Below are positions 27,515 through 35,991 of a DNA stretch of 64,000 nt, piece after piece. The position numbers and the translations under genes were made by a program. How positions within the stretch are numbered: position 1 is the stretch's first letter; each line of letters starts with the position of its first letter. The notes below the pieces were generated by a model that ran no database searches, was not told the origin of the DNA, and was given only the letters and a program-made list of their open reading frames with translations. The stretch comes from Micromonospora chokoriensis (lineage in GTDB: Bacteria > Actinomycetota > Actinomycetes > Mycobacteriales > Micromonosporaceae): contig NZ_JOAN01000015.1 in the NCBI RefSeq assembly GCF_000718555.1, forward strand, positions 124,001 to 188,000. Reading direction: 5' to 3'.

Positions 27515-28071
27515 GCCGCTCGGGGCAGTCCAGGCCGGCCCGAGCCACCGGTTCGGGACCTGGGCGGATCGCGTCGATCTTCCACCGCTCCGGCCCGGTC
27601 AGCCGCTACGGCACCGCCGCCGGCACCGGGGCGCTCGCCGTGCTGCTGCTGGTCGGCATCTGCGGCAGCCCGGCGTACACCGGTTGGGCCGCCACCCAGA
27701 CCGACCCGAACTCGGCCGGCGCCTTCTACGCGCGCCTGCTCGCCTGGCCGGCCTGGCGGCTCGACGCGGACGGGCAGGCCGGCGGGTTGTTCGCCGCCGA
27801 CCTGCGGGCCGTGCTGCTCGTGGTGCTCGCGGTGGCCCTGCTCTACCTGCTGCCCGCCGCCCAGGTCGCCCGGGTGCCCGGGCCGGTCAGCCAGTTCTTC
27901 TCCGGCTGGGCCGCGTACGTGCTGGCCGGTGGGCTCGCCGCCGTGCTGGCGGCGCTGCTCGGCCCGTCGCCGTCACTGCTGGGCGCCTTGCAGGACGCCA
28001 GCACCGGCGCCGGCTACGGCTTCCTCACCGGGTGGATCATTGGCACCGCCAGCCTCGGCGGGCGCGCCTGA
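27511..28071 (+). CDS. membrane protein, four hydrophobic segments, uncertain start
   Basis: About 186 aa: a polar N-terminus, then hydrophobic stretches near 39-58, 90-115, 130-155 and 165-185. Unrecognised. No ATG or GTG lies between the upstream stop and the first membrane segment. The candidate is CTG 27511, which overlaps that stop as CTGA; the alternative is GTG 27430 inside the previous gene. It converges on the ABC transporter. Confidence 0.6.
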   Translation: MSRSGQSRPARATGSGPGRIASIFHRSGPVSRYGTAAGTGALAVLLLVGICGSPAYTGWAATQTDPNSAGAFYARLLAWPAWRLDADGQAGGLFAADLRAVLLVVLAVALLYLLPAAQVARVPGPVSQFFSGWAAYVLAGGLAAVLAALLGPSPSLLGALQDASTGAGYGFLTGWIIGTASLGGRA

Positions 28072-28107
28072 CCGAGGCAGGTCAGGCGGACGACCGAGGC
28101 AGGTCAG
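28070..28107. repeat. 16-bp direct repeat spanning two convergent stop codons
   Basis: GACCGAGGCAGGTCAG occurs at 28070-28085 and 28092-28107. The first copy contains part of the plus-strand stop, the second contains the stop of the ABC ATPase gene on the minus strand. Probably a local duplication. Confidence 0.7.
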
Positions 28108-29108
28108 CTGGTCGGACGGCCGAGGTCGAGGAGGCGCTGCCGGCTGAGCGCACCGACCGGACGACCGGCGTCGGTCACGACGAGCCGGTCCTGGCCCGAG
28201 GTGAGCAGCACCGCCAACGCGTCGTACGCAGAGCCGTCCAGTGCGACGGTGGGCAGGTCAGCCGCGGCGTCCCCGGGCACCGGCTCCAGCGACTCCCGGT
28301 CGAGTGGGGTGACCGCCAGCCGGCGGATGCCCCGGTCGGCGCCGACGAACTCGCGTACGAACGGGGTGGCGGGTGCGCCGAGCAGGGCGGCCGGTGTGTC
28401 GTACTGCTCCAGGTGCCCGCCCTCGGAGAGCACCGCGATCCGGTCACCGAGTCGGACCGCCTCGTCGAGGTCGTGGGTGACCAGCACGATCGTCTTGCGG
28501 ACCTCGGCCTGAAGGCGGAGGAACTCCTCCTGGAGGCGGGCCCGGACGATCGGGTCGACGGCCGAGAACGGCTCGTCCATCAACAGCACCACCGGGTCGG
28601 CGGCGAGCGCGCGGGCCACCCCGACCCGCTGCCGCTGGCCACCGGAGAGCTCCTGTGGGTAGCGACCGCCGAACTCGGTCGGGTCGAGCCCGACCAGGTC
28701 GAGCAGCTCGTCGACCCGGGCCCGGGTCTGGCCCTTGGGCCAGCGGAGCAGCCCCGGCACGGTGGCCACGTTGGCCCGCACCGTCTGGTGTGGAAAAAGC
28801 CCGACATTCTGAATTACGTACCCGATTCGGCGGCGTAGCCGCACCGGGTCGACGTGACTGACGTCCTCGTCGCCGAGGGTGATGCGGCCGGCGCTCGGCT
28901 CGATCAAGCGGTTGATCATGCGCAGCACTGTCGACTTGCCGCAGCCGGACGGGCCGATCAGCACCACCAGCTCACCGGCGCGGACGTCCAGGCTGAGTTC
29001 CCGGACAGCCTCGGTGCCGTTCGGGTAGCGCTTCTGGATGCCGTGCAGGGAGATCGATGCCGCGCGAGGGGATTGGGCCACGTTGGCGGCCCCCGGGGTA
29101 ACGTCCAC
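28104..29108 (-). CDS. opuCA: osmoprotectant (glycine betaine/choline-type) ABC transporter ATPase
   Basis: 334 aa: Walker A GPSGCGKST, Q-loop near VIQNVGLFPHQTV, signature LSGGQRQRVGVARALAAD, Walker B VVLLMDEPFSAVDP, and a C-terminal CBS-like part (DRLVVTDAGRPVGAL). It energises uptake through the divergent permeases. GTG 29108 has AAGGA six bases upstream. The start is only two bases from the ATG of the divergent permease, so each gene's initiation region lies inside the other. Confidence 0.9.
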   Translation of the reverse strand: MDVTPGAANVAQSPRAASISLHGIQKRYPNGTEAVRELSLDVRAGELVVLIGPSGCGKSTVLRMINRLIEPSAGRITLGDEDVSHVDPVRLRRRIGYVIQNVGLFPHQTVRANVATVPGLLRWPKGQTRARVDELLDLVGLDPTEFGGRYPQELSGGQRQRVGVARALAADPVVLLMDEPFSAVDPIVRARLQEEFLRLQAEVRKTIVLVTHDLDEAVRLGDRIAVLSEGGHLEQYDTPAALLGAPATPFVREFVGADRGIRRLAVTPLDRESLEPVPGDAAADLPTVALDGSAYDALAVLLTSGQDRLVVTDAGRPVGALSRQRLLDLGRPTS

Positions 29109-29110
29109 GT
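29099..29110 (+). promoter_or_regulatory. leaderless -10 box for the permease operon, inside the ATPase gene
   Basis: TAACGT (29099-29104) is six bases before ATG 29111 and lies partly within the first codons of the opposite-strand ATPase gene. Confidence 0.5.
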
Positions 29111-29797
29111 ATGTCCTTCCGCCTGAGCTACCGGGCCGACCCGGGTAACCCCTGGTTCTCCTGGCAGTACGTGCGGGACAACTCTGACACGATCCTCGCT
29201 GCGGTGCGCGAACACGCCTCCCTCACCGGGCGGGCGGTGCTGATCGCGGTGCTGATCGCGCTGCCGTTGTCCGTGCTGGCGTACTGGTTCCGTCCGCTCG
29301 CCGGCCCGATCCTCGCCGTCAGCGGGGTGGTCTACACCATCCCGTCGCTGGCGCTCTTCGCGTTCATCGCGCCCTACCTGGGCACCGGGGCGACCACGGT
29401 GCTGGTCGGGCTGGTCCTCTACGCGCTGCTGTTGATCGTGCGCAACGTGGTGGCCGGGCTCAACCAGGTGCCCCCGGAGGTGCGCGAGGCCGCCGAGGGC
29501 ATGGGTTACGGCCGGTGGGGCCGGCTGTTCCGGATCGACCTGCCGTTGGCGTTGCCGGGCATCGTGACCGGCGTACGGCTGGCGACCGTCTCCACGGTGG
29601 CGTTGGTCACGGTCGGGGTGCTGGTCGGGCACGGCGGGCTCGGGCAGTTGATCTTCGCGGGCTTCCAGAACAACCTCTACAAGGCCGAGATCATGACCGC
29701 CGCCCTGCTCTGCGTGGCGCTCGCGGTCGTGCTCGACCTGCTGCTCATCCTGGTCGCCCGACTGGTGAGCCCCTGGTCCACTCGGAGGGCACGGTGA
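29111..29797 (+). CDS. opuCB: osmoprotectant ABC transporter permease
   Basis: 228 aa with about six membrane segments and the binding-protein-dependent permease EAA-type loop (PEVREAAEGMGYGRWGRLFR). A member of the OpuCB/ProW-like family. It heads a permease-permease-binding-protein operon and is divergent from its ATPase. The stop overlaps the next start as GTGA. Confidence 0.9.
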   Translation: MSFRLSYRADPGNPWFSWQYVRDNSDTILAAVREHASLTGRAVLIAVLIALPLSVLAYWFRPLAGPILAVSGVVYTIPSLALFAFIAPYLGTGATTVLVGLVLYALLLIVRNVVAGLNQVPPEVREAAEGMGYGRWGRLFRIDLPLALPGIVTGVRLATVSTVALVTVGVLVGHGGLGQLIFAGFQNNLYKAEIMTAALLCVALAVVLDLLLILVARLVSPWSTRRAR

Positions 29798-30534
29798 CCG
29801 TCGCGGCGAACCCGGTCGGCCAGGCGATCGTCTGGATCAACGACCCACTGAACTGGACCAACCCGGGCGGCATGCTGGACCGGCTCGGCGAGCACCTGAC
29901 GATCTCCGCGCTGGCGGTGGCGCTCGGCTGCCTGGTGGCGTGGCCGCTCGGGCTCTGGCTCGGGCACCTCGGCCGAGGTGCCGGCCTCGTGGTGCTGATC
30001 TCCAACGCCACCCTGGCCATCCCCACCCTGGCGCTGCTGACCATCCTGCCGGTCGTCTTCGCCAGCGGCTTCGGGAAGACGCCGGTCGTGGTGGCGCTGG
30101 CCGTCTTCGCCGTGCCGCCGCTGCTGGCCAACGCGTACACCGGGGTGCGGCAGGTGGACCCGGAGGCCCGCGACGCGGCCCGTGGAATGGGTCTGTCCAG
30201 CGGGCAACTGCTGCGCCAGGTGGAGTTGCCGCTCGCGGTGCCCTACCTGGCGGCCGGCTTCCGGACCGCGGCGGTCCAGGTGATCGCGACCGCGGCGCTG
30301 GCCTCGTTCGTCAACGGTGGTGGCCTCGGGCAGATCATCCGGACTGGCTTCGGCATCGGTATCGCGGCCGGCGGTGGGCAGATCCTCGCTGGCGGTGTGC
30401 TGGTGGCCGGGCTGGCGCTGCTGGCCGAGGTGGTTCTCGGCGGCGTCGAACGGCTGGTCACCCCCCGACCACTGCGGCGTGGGCGGCAGCGTCTGGGGCG
30501 GCCCCGCGCCGCCGATGCCACCGGAAGCGCCTGA
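29794..30534 (+). CDS. opuCD: osmoprotectant ABC transporter permease, second subunit
   Basis: 246 aa with about six membrane segments and the loop DPEARDAARGMGLSSGQLLR. It starts at a GTG overlapping the opuCB stop, with GGAGGG upstream, so the two permeases are made in equal amounts. An N-terminal extension (VWINDPLNWTNPGG) precedes the first membrane segment. Confidence 0.9.
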   Translation: MTVAANPVGQAIVWINDPLNWTNPGGMLDRLGEHLTISALAVALGCLVAWPLGLWLGHLGRGAGLVVLISNATLAIPTLALLTILPVVFASGFGKTPVVVALAVFAVPPLLANAYTGVRQVDPEARDAARGMGLSSGQLLRQVELPLAVPYLAAGFRTAAVQVIATAALASFVNGGGLGQIIRTGFGIGIAAGGGQILAGGVLVAGLALLAEVVLGGVERLVTPRPLRRGRQRLGRPRAADATGSA

Positions 30535-30734
30535 CCCGTCCGGGTGAGCCCGGCGTCGAGCCGACGACCCACGCCGGTCCGATCGGTGACGATGCGGTGA
30601 CGAAGTCCGTCCCAAGTTGTCGGTCGGTTGCGGAGCATGTTGGGTGGATATTCGCGGGCGACCGACAGTCAGGATCGTCCGTCGGACACGCGGCCGGCCC
30701 GGACGGGCCGCGCCGGGACACGGAAGGCGGGCAC

Positions 30735-31739
30735 ATGCGCGCACGTACACGGCTGGCCATCGGCGCGGTCAGCGCCGTCGCCGGGGCAGCGCTTCTCACC
30801 GGCTGCGGTGATGCCGGGTCGTCCGGCACCGACGCACCCCAGCAGAGCGCCTCCGGCGCCGGGTGCGCCCCGGTCGCCGGCCAGCAGCTCATCGCTCTGC
30901 AGGACGACAAGAAGCTCCAGAACTCCGACAACGTCATCCCCGCGGTCAACAGCAAGGCGGCGAACCCGCAGCTGATCGCCGCACTGGACAAGGTCTCCGC
31001 CGCGCTCGACACGCCGAAGCTGATCCAGCTGAACAAGGCGGTGAACGAGGACCGCAAGACGCCCAAGGTGGCGGCCGAGGCGTTCGCCTCCGACAACAAC
31101 CTCACCGCGGGCATCGCCAAGGGCCCGGGCGGCGAGATCGTGGTGGGCGCCGCCAACTTCGCCGAGAGTCAGACGCTGGGCGAGCTGTACCGGATCGCGC
31201 TCACCGCGGCCGGCTACCAGGTCAAGGTGCAGCAGATCGGCAACCGCGAGCTCTACGAGCCGGCGCTGGTGAAGGGCGAGATCCAGGTCGTCCCGGAGTA
31301 CGCGGCGACCATGGCCGAGTTCCTCAACACCAAGGCCAAGGGCGGCACTCCTCCGCCGATCTCCTCGCCGGACATCAACACGACGGTGACCGCGCTCAAG
31401 GCCGAGGGCGACAAGGTGGGCATCACCTTCGGCACCCCGGCCGCCGCGCAGGACCAGAACGCCTTCGCGGTGACCCAGGCCTTCGCCGACAAGTACGGCG
31501 TGCGGACCCTCTCCGAGTTCGCGGCGAAATGCTCCGGCAGCGCGACCGTGCTGGGCGGCCCGCCGGAGTGCGAGCAGCGTCCGTTCTGCAAGCCGGGCCT
31601 GGAGAAGACGTACGGGCTGTCGGTGGGCAAGTTCTCCTCGCTGGACCAGGGTGGACCGTTGACCAAGAGCGGGCTGCGCGACGGTTCGATAAGCGTGGGG
31701 CTGATCTTCTCGTCGGATGGCGCCTTCGCCACCAGCTGA
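30735..31739 (+). CDS. opuCC: osmoprotectant-binding lipoprotein, apparently circularly permuted
   Basis: 334 aa. The lipobox LLTGC places the lipid Cys at 24, so it is tethered outside the membrane. Residues about 51-125 (LIALQDDKKLQNSDNVIPAV ... LNKAVNEDRKTP) resemble the normally C-terminal part of OpuCC/ProX. The usual N-terminus (EIVVGAANFAESQTLGELYR) starts only at 134, and the protein ends at GLIFSSDGAF, where family members normally continue into LEDDKK. Four cysteines beyond the lipid Cys may form disulfides. GGAAGG is eight bases before the ATG. Confidence 0.87.
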   Translation: MRARTRLAIGAVSAVAGAALLTGCGDAGSSGTDAPQQSASGAGCAPVAGQQLIALQDDKKLQNSDNVIPAVNSKAANPQLIAALDKVSAALDTPKLIQLNKAVNEDRKTPKVAAEAFASDNNLTAGIAKGPGGEIVVGAANFAESQTLGELYRIALTAAGYQVKVQQIGNRELYEPALVKGEIQVVPEYAATMAEFLNTKAKGGTPPPISSPDINTTVTALKAEGDKVGITFGTPAAAQDQNAFAVTQAFADKYGVRTLSEFAAKCSGSATVLGGPPECEQRPFCKPGLEKTYGLSVGKFSSLDQGGPLTKSGLRDGSISVGLIFSSDGAFATS

Positions 31740-31759
31740 GGACTCTCCGTACCTGCTGA

Positions 31760-31793
31760 GGACGCCTCCGCCCGCTACCGGGCGGGGGCGTCC
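31760..31793 (+). terminator. terminator after the transporter operon
   Basis: Fifteen-base arms 31760-31774 and 31779-31793, one wobble pair, four-base loop CTAC; a weak T stretch follows. It lies 20 bp after the binding-protein stop. Confidence 0.7.
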
Positions 31794-31849
31794 GAGCATC
31801 TTAGGGACCCCGTTCCCTCCGGTGGACATCCTCGGTAGGCTGCACAGCC

Positions 31850-33550
31850 ATGCCAGCCCTGGCCAACTCCGACGCCCGGCGTCAACCACCGCTGCTGACC
31901 ATGCTCTTCTGGGCCGGCGTCGCTCTCGCGCCGGTCGCGGCACTGATTCTGCTGGTGGCCGACGGTAACGGCCCGCTGCGCTTCGCCGCGGTGCTCGCCA
32001 TCGTCGCGGTGGTGCTGATCGGTCTCTCCATCGCGCTGCGACCCGACGGAGAGGGCGATTCGGCGCGGGCCGACGAGCTGCAGGGTGAGATCGAAGAACT
32101 GCGCCGGGAGCTGCGCGGCGAGATCGTGGCTGCGGCGCAGCGCGGAAATCAGGCGCTCGACCAGGCACAACGAGCCCAGGAGGGAATCGCCGCCGTCCGG
32201 CGTCGGCTCGATGCCAGCGGTGCCGCCCTCGCCGGTGCCGCCCCCGCCGTCGATCCGGCAGGTGCTGGGCGGGCGCGCGTGCCGGTCGTCGAGCCGCCGG
32301 TGGACGACGCGCCGGTGGCCCGCAGCCGGGTCCCGGTGCCGGGTGACGCGCCGGCAGGCCGAGCCCGCGTGTCGAGCCCCGAGGACGCGCCTCGGTGGGG
32401 TCGCCCCGAGCAGACCGAAGACGACGAGCCTGCGTACGCACGGGAGGCCGCCGAGCCGCCGGCCCCCGCCGGGATGTACGGCGGGGAACGGCCGGCCGCC
32501 ACCGCGTACGGCTCAGCCCGTCCCCGCGAGCACGACCGCCCCGAACCGGCGCACCGGCCGGCGGGCGTGGTTCGGCACACCGAGACCGTGCACGTCACCA
32601 CCCGGCACACAGTGGTGGACGGCGGCGCGGCCGATTCGGCTGGGCGCTACGGCGGCGGGTACGCCGGCCAGTGGACCCCGCCCGCGCAGGAGTGGTCCCG
32701 GGGCGGCGGCGCGGACGAGCGCCCCAGAGCCGGGTACGGCGACGAACCAGAGTGGACCGATCGGCGCGACGCGTACGCCCAGCCCGACGAGCCCGCTCCG
32801 GCGGCCCGGTCGCACCGCTCACCGGACCGGCCGGAGGCGGGCTCCTGGGAGAGCCCGGACGATCGAGGCTGGTCGGAGCAGCGCGATCGGGCGAGTGCCG
32901 CAGCGCCGCAGCCCGGGCCGCCGCTGCGGGCCGACGACACCGGCGAGTACTGGTCGCAGTTGCGGGCCGGTGACCGGTGGGCCGCTGTCCGCGACGACGA
33001 GAACGGCCGCGAGCTGCGGGTCGGCGAGCGCCGGGCCGAGGTGCACGCCGATGCCACCGGCACCGAGTACCGGGTGGCTGACCGCTGGGCCGCCGTCCGC
33101 CACGAGGAGCCGCGCCGCCACGAGGACGCCGGCCGGTACGACGAGCCGCGCCGGTACGAGGACGCCGGCCGGTACGACGAGCCGCGCCGGTACGAGGACG
33201 CCGGCCAGTACGACGAGCCGCGCCGGTACGAGGACGCCGGCCAGTACGGAGAGCCGCGCCGCCACGAGGACGCCGGCCGGTATGAGGAGCGGGAGTCGTA
33301 CCCCCGGGATGAGCCGGCGCGCCGCCACGACCGCGACGGTGGACGGCGGGCCGAGCCGGGAAGGCCGGCGCTGCCGGTCGGCGGTGTGCCGGTGCCCGAC
33401 GAGTGGCGCCCGCCGCGCCAGCGTGGCCACCAGGCGGAGCCCGCGCCGGAGCGGACCGGCCGGCGGCGAGTCGACGAGCGCTACGGCTACCCGCCCCAGG
33501 ACGACGTACCGCGTGCCGGCGGTGCACCACCCGCCGACCGCTGGCGGTGA
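31850..33550 (+). CDS. membrane-anchored protein with coiled coil and long repetitive disordered tail
   Basis: 566 aa. Two hydrophobic segments (about 15-37 and 42-62) and a short coiled coil (about 72-115) are followed by some 430 residues rich in Arg, Asp, Glu, Pro and Tyr. This tail contains five 12-residue repeats (420-479; consensus EPRRYEDAGRYD) and a pair of related segments with DRWAAVR. No family recognised. TAGGCT is eight bases before the ATG. It converges on nuoD with an 18-bp gap. Confidence 0.75.
   Translation: MPALANSDARRQPPLLTMLFWAGVALAPVAALILLVADGNGPLRFAAVLAIVAVVLIGLSIALRPDGEGDSARADELQGEIEELRRELRGEIVAAAQRGNQALDQAQRAQEGIAAVRRRLDASGAALAGAAPAVDPAGAGRARVPVVEPPVDDAPVARSRVPVPGDAPAGRARVSSPEDAPRWGRPEQTEDDEPAYAREAAEPPAPAGMYGGERPAATAYGSARPREHDRPEPAHRPAGVVRHTETVHVTTRHTVVDGGAADSAGRYGGGYAGQWTPPAQEWSRGGGADERPRAGYGDEPEWTDRRDAYAQPDEPAPAARSHRSPDRPEAGSWESPDDRGWSEQRDRASAAAPQPGPPLRADDTGEYWSQLRAGDRWAAVRDDENGRELRVGERRAEVHADATGTEYRVADRWAAVRHEEPRRHEDAGRYDEPRRYEDAGRYDEPRRYEDAGQYDEPRRYEDAGQYGEPRRHEDAGRYEERESYPRDEPARRHDRDGGRRAEPGRPALPVGGVPVPDEWRPPRQRGHQAEPAPERTGRRRVDERYGYPPQDDVPRAGGAPPADRWR
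33107..33286 (+). repeat. five tandem 36-bp in-frame repeats
   Basis: Five units of 36 bp, differing mostly at Tyr/His and Arg/Gln codons, encode the 12-residue repeat in the tail of the preceding gene. Copy number is likely to vary between strains. Confidence 0.9.
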
Positions 33551-33568
33551 CTCCTCAGGCGGCTCGGC

Positions 33569-34756
33569 TCACTTGTCGATGTCGCCGACCACGAAGAACA
33601 TCGACCCGAGGATCGCGATCAGATCCGGGACCAGGCAGCCGGGGAGCAGGGTGGCCAGCGCCTGCACATTCGCGTACGAGGCGGTGCGCAGCTTCAACCG
33701 CCACGGCGTCTTCTCGCCCCTGGACACCAGGTAGTAGCCGTTGATGCCGAGCGGGTTCTCGGTCCAGGCGTAGGTGTGCCCCTCCGGCGCCTTGAGCACC
33801 TTCGGCAGCCGGGTGTTGATCGGCCCGGTCAGCCGGTCCACCCGGTCGAGGCACTGCTCGGCGAGGTCCAGCGACGCGTACACCTGGTCGAGCAGCACCT
33901 CGAAACGCGCGTGGCAGTCCCCGGCGCTCCGGGTGACCACCGGCACGTCCAACTCGTCGTAGGCCAGGTAGGGGTCGTCGCGGCGCAGGTCCAGGTCGAG
34001 CCCGGACGCGCGGGCCACCGGCCCGGACGCGCCGAACGCGGCGGCGTCCGCGGCGGACAGCACGCCCACGCCGACGGTGCGGGCCAGGAAGATCTCGTTG
34101 CGCCGGATCAGGTGGTCCAGGTCGGGCAACCGACGGCGTACCTCGCCGATCGCCGCGCGGGCCCGCCCGGTCCACCCGTACGGCACCTCTTCCTTGAGGC
34201 CACCCACCCGGTTGAACATGTAGTGGATCCGGCCGCCGGAGACCTCCTCCATCACCGCCTGGATGGTCTCCCGCTCCCGGAAGGCGTAGAAGATCGGCGT
34301 GATCGCCCCGATCTCCAACGGGTACGAGCCGAGGAACATCAGGTGGTTGAGCACCCGGTTCAGCTCCGCGAGGGCCATCCGCAGCCAGGTGGCCCGCTCC
34401 GGCACCTCCATGCCCATCAGGCGTTCCACCGCGAGCACCACACCCAGCTCGTTGGAGAAGGCCGAGAGCCAGTCGTGCCGGTTGGCCAGCACGATGATCT
34501 GCCGGTAGTCACGCACCTCGAAGAGCTTCTCCGCACCCCGGTGCATGTAACCGACGATCGGTTCGCACGCGACCACCCGCTCGCCGTCGAGCACCAGCTT
34601 CAACCGCAGCACACCATGGGTGGAGGGGTGCTGCGGGCCGATGTTCAGCACCATGTCGGTGCCGAGCTGTTGATCGCCGGTGCCGGCGATCAGCCCGGCC
34701 CCGGTGCCGACGGTCAGTTCACGGAGGGCCCCGGCGTCGGTGGTCATGCCCGTCAT
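33569..34756 (-). CDS. nuoD: NADH-quinone oxidoreductase subunit D paralogue
   Basis: 395 aa. Related to the 49-kDa subunit of complex I, which forms the quinone pocket with Nuo[14 protein letters not shown] carries the pocket His (47). Arg73 in YMHRGAEKL is 26 residues later, and Trp96 (RHDWLSAF) is 49 later, where Tyr normally binds quinone. No other nuo gene is nearby, so this is a stand-alone paralogue. ATG 34756 overlaps the stop of the MidA-type methyltransferase gene as ATGA, so the two are translationally coupled. Confidence 0.9.
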   Translation of the reverse strand: MTGMTTDAGALRELTVGTGAGLIAGTGDQQLGTDMVLNIGPQHPSTHGVLRLKLVLDGERVVACEPIVGYMHRGAEKLFEVRDYRQIIVLANRHDWLSAFSNELGVVLAVERLMGMEVPERATWLRMALAELNRVLNHLMFLGSYPLEIGAITPIFYAFRERETIQAVMEEVSGGRIHYMFNRVGGLKEEVPYGWTGRARAAIGEVRRRLPDLDHLIRRNEIFLARTVGVGVLSAADAAAFGASGPVARASGLDLDLRRDDPYLAYDELDVPVVTRSAGDCHARFEVLLDQVYASLDLAEQCLDRVDRLTGPINTRLPKVLKAPEGHTYAWTENPLGINGYYLVSRGEKTPWRLKLRTASYANVQALATLLPGCLVPDLIAILGSMFFVVGDIDK

Positions 34757-35958
34757 CGTGCCACGGCCGGCCCGAACGGGATGCCGACCGGCTGGCGCAG
34801 CCACAGGTGCCCGCCGAGCCCGGCCGGGTCGGTCAGTTCGGCCACCGCCGACGCGGCGGCCAGCGCCCGCACGTAGCCGGCCGGGTCGGTGCCGGCCAGG
34901 CTGAGCGGCGGTCGCCCGCCGTCGGCCCCGAGCGCCCGCAGCGCTTCCCGCTGCAAGACCAGGGAGTACGCGCACCGGGCGACCGCCGCACCAGCGGAGG
35001 CGACCGAGTCCATGGCCACATGCGCGGTGACGTCACTCGACCCGTCGGGCACCGGGGGCACCTGTCGCCCACCCCGGTAACCGGTCAACGTCCCGTCGAC
35101 CGGTCGTGCCTCCCTCAGGTGTCCGTAGTCGATTGCCACCGCGAGCCCTCGATTGATCCTGCCGACCGCATCTGCCCAGGCATCGTCCCTGGTCCGGCCG
35201 ATCTCGGCGCGGTGGTCGTGGTGGTCGTGGTGGGGGGTTTCCGGGCAGCCCGGCCGGCTCCGGGCGGTCAGGCTTGATCCCTCCGCCGGCCGGGCTGCCC
35301 GGAAACCCGACTCGCTTTCGCTTGTCGTGTCCGCCCCGGTCACCACCGGATTCGGGGTACTGGGCGGGCTCGTGGGGCTGGGCCACCACTTCGTGAGCCA
35401 ATCATGATCAGCGGGGCTGACCGGCTCACCAACCGTCTCTGCACCACTGCCGGGATCGACAAGCAGGTATCGCCAGCCGTCGTCGGTGTGCACCGCGACG
35501 TCTAGCGGCACGTTGTCCAGCCACTCGGTGGCGATCAACAATCCGTTGATCTCGGTGGGGATCTCGGCTGTCCAGTTGATCTCTTCGGGCAGGTTTTCGG
35601 GGCGGGCGGCGTACTCGACTGCTGTGAAGCGGACCCGCTCCGCAAGCGACGGGCGGGCGGTGACCAACGACGGCTCGTCGGGCGACCGACGGACGGAAAC
35701 CCCCACCGCAACCCCGACGGACGCCAGCAGGGCGCGGAGCAGTTCTCCTCGACCAGCGCCCACGTCAACGACATCGAGCCGGTCCGGGTGGCCGAGGGCC
35801 GAGTCCACCTGTTCGACAAGGCGCAGCAGGGCGGTGGCGAAGGCTGGGGACGCGTGCACGCTGGTGCGGAAGTGGTCGGCCGGCCCGGTGCCGGCAACGA
35901 AGAAGCCGCCCGGCCCGTAGAGGGCTCGGCTCATCGCGTCTCGCCAGGCGATCGGCAT
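34753..35958 (-). CDS. MidA/NDUFAF7-family SAM-dependent methyltransferase
   Basis: 401 aa of the Methyltransf_28 (DUF185) family: [11 protein letters not shown] near 30-40, motif [10 protein letters not shown] (64-72), ATEWLDNVP (142-151), and VAIDYGH after the insert. The mitochondrial member NDUFAF7 dimethylates an Arg of NDUFS2, the NuoD homologue; here the gene is coupled to nuoD, suggesting the same substrate. Residues about 193-256 are a low-complexity insert containing a palindromic element (218-241) and HHDHHDH. GGAG lies eight bases before the ATG. Confidence 0.88.
   Translation of the reverse strand: MPIAWRDAMSRALYGPGGFFVAGTGPADHFRTSVHASPAFATALLRLVEQVDSALGHPDRLDVVDVGAGRGELLRALLASVGVAVGVSVRRSPDEPSLVTARPSLAERVRFTAVEYAARPENLPEEINWTAEIPTEINGLLIATEWLDNVPLDVAVHTDDGWRYLLVDPGSGAETVGEPVSPADHDWLTKWWPSPTSPPSTPNPVVTGADTTSESESGFRAARPAEGSSLTARSRPGCPETPHHDHHDHRAEIGRTRDDAWADAVGRINRGLAVAIDYGHLREARPVDGTLTGYRGGRQVPPVPDGSSDVTAHVAMDSVASAGAAVARCAYSLVLQREALRALGADGGRPPLSLAGTDPAGYVRALAAASAVAELTDPAGLGGHLWLRQPVGIPFGPAVAR
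35235..35308. repeat. 74-bp palindromic element inside the methyltransferase gene (copy 1)
   Basis: Perfect 23-base arms (35235-35257 and 35286-35308) enclose a 28-base loop. It is 71/74 identical to the element at 43055-43128. It is read through in frame on the minus strand and encodes about residues 218-241 of the methyltransferase. Confidence 0.92.
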
Positions 35959-35991
35959 CAGGTCACTCCAGGTCCAGGGTGCGTCATGCGG

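Noticed and set aside
33107..33286. CRISPR array
   Set aside because: Repeats are contiguous without spacers and encode in-frame protein repeats.
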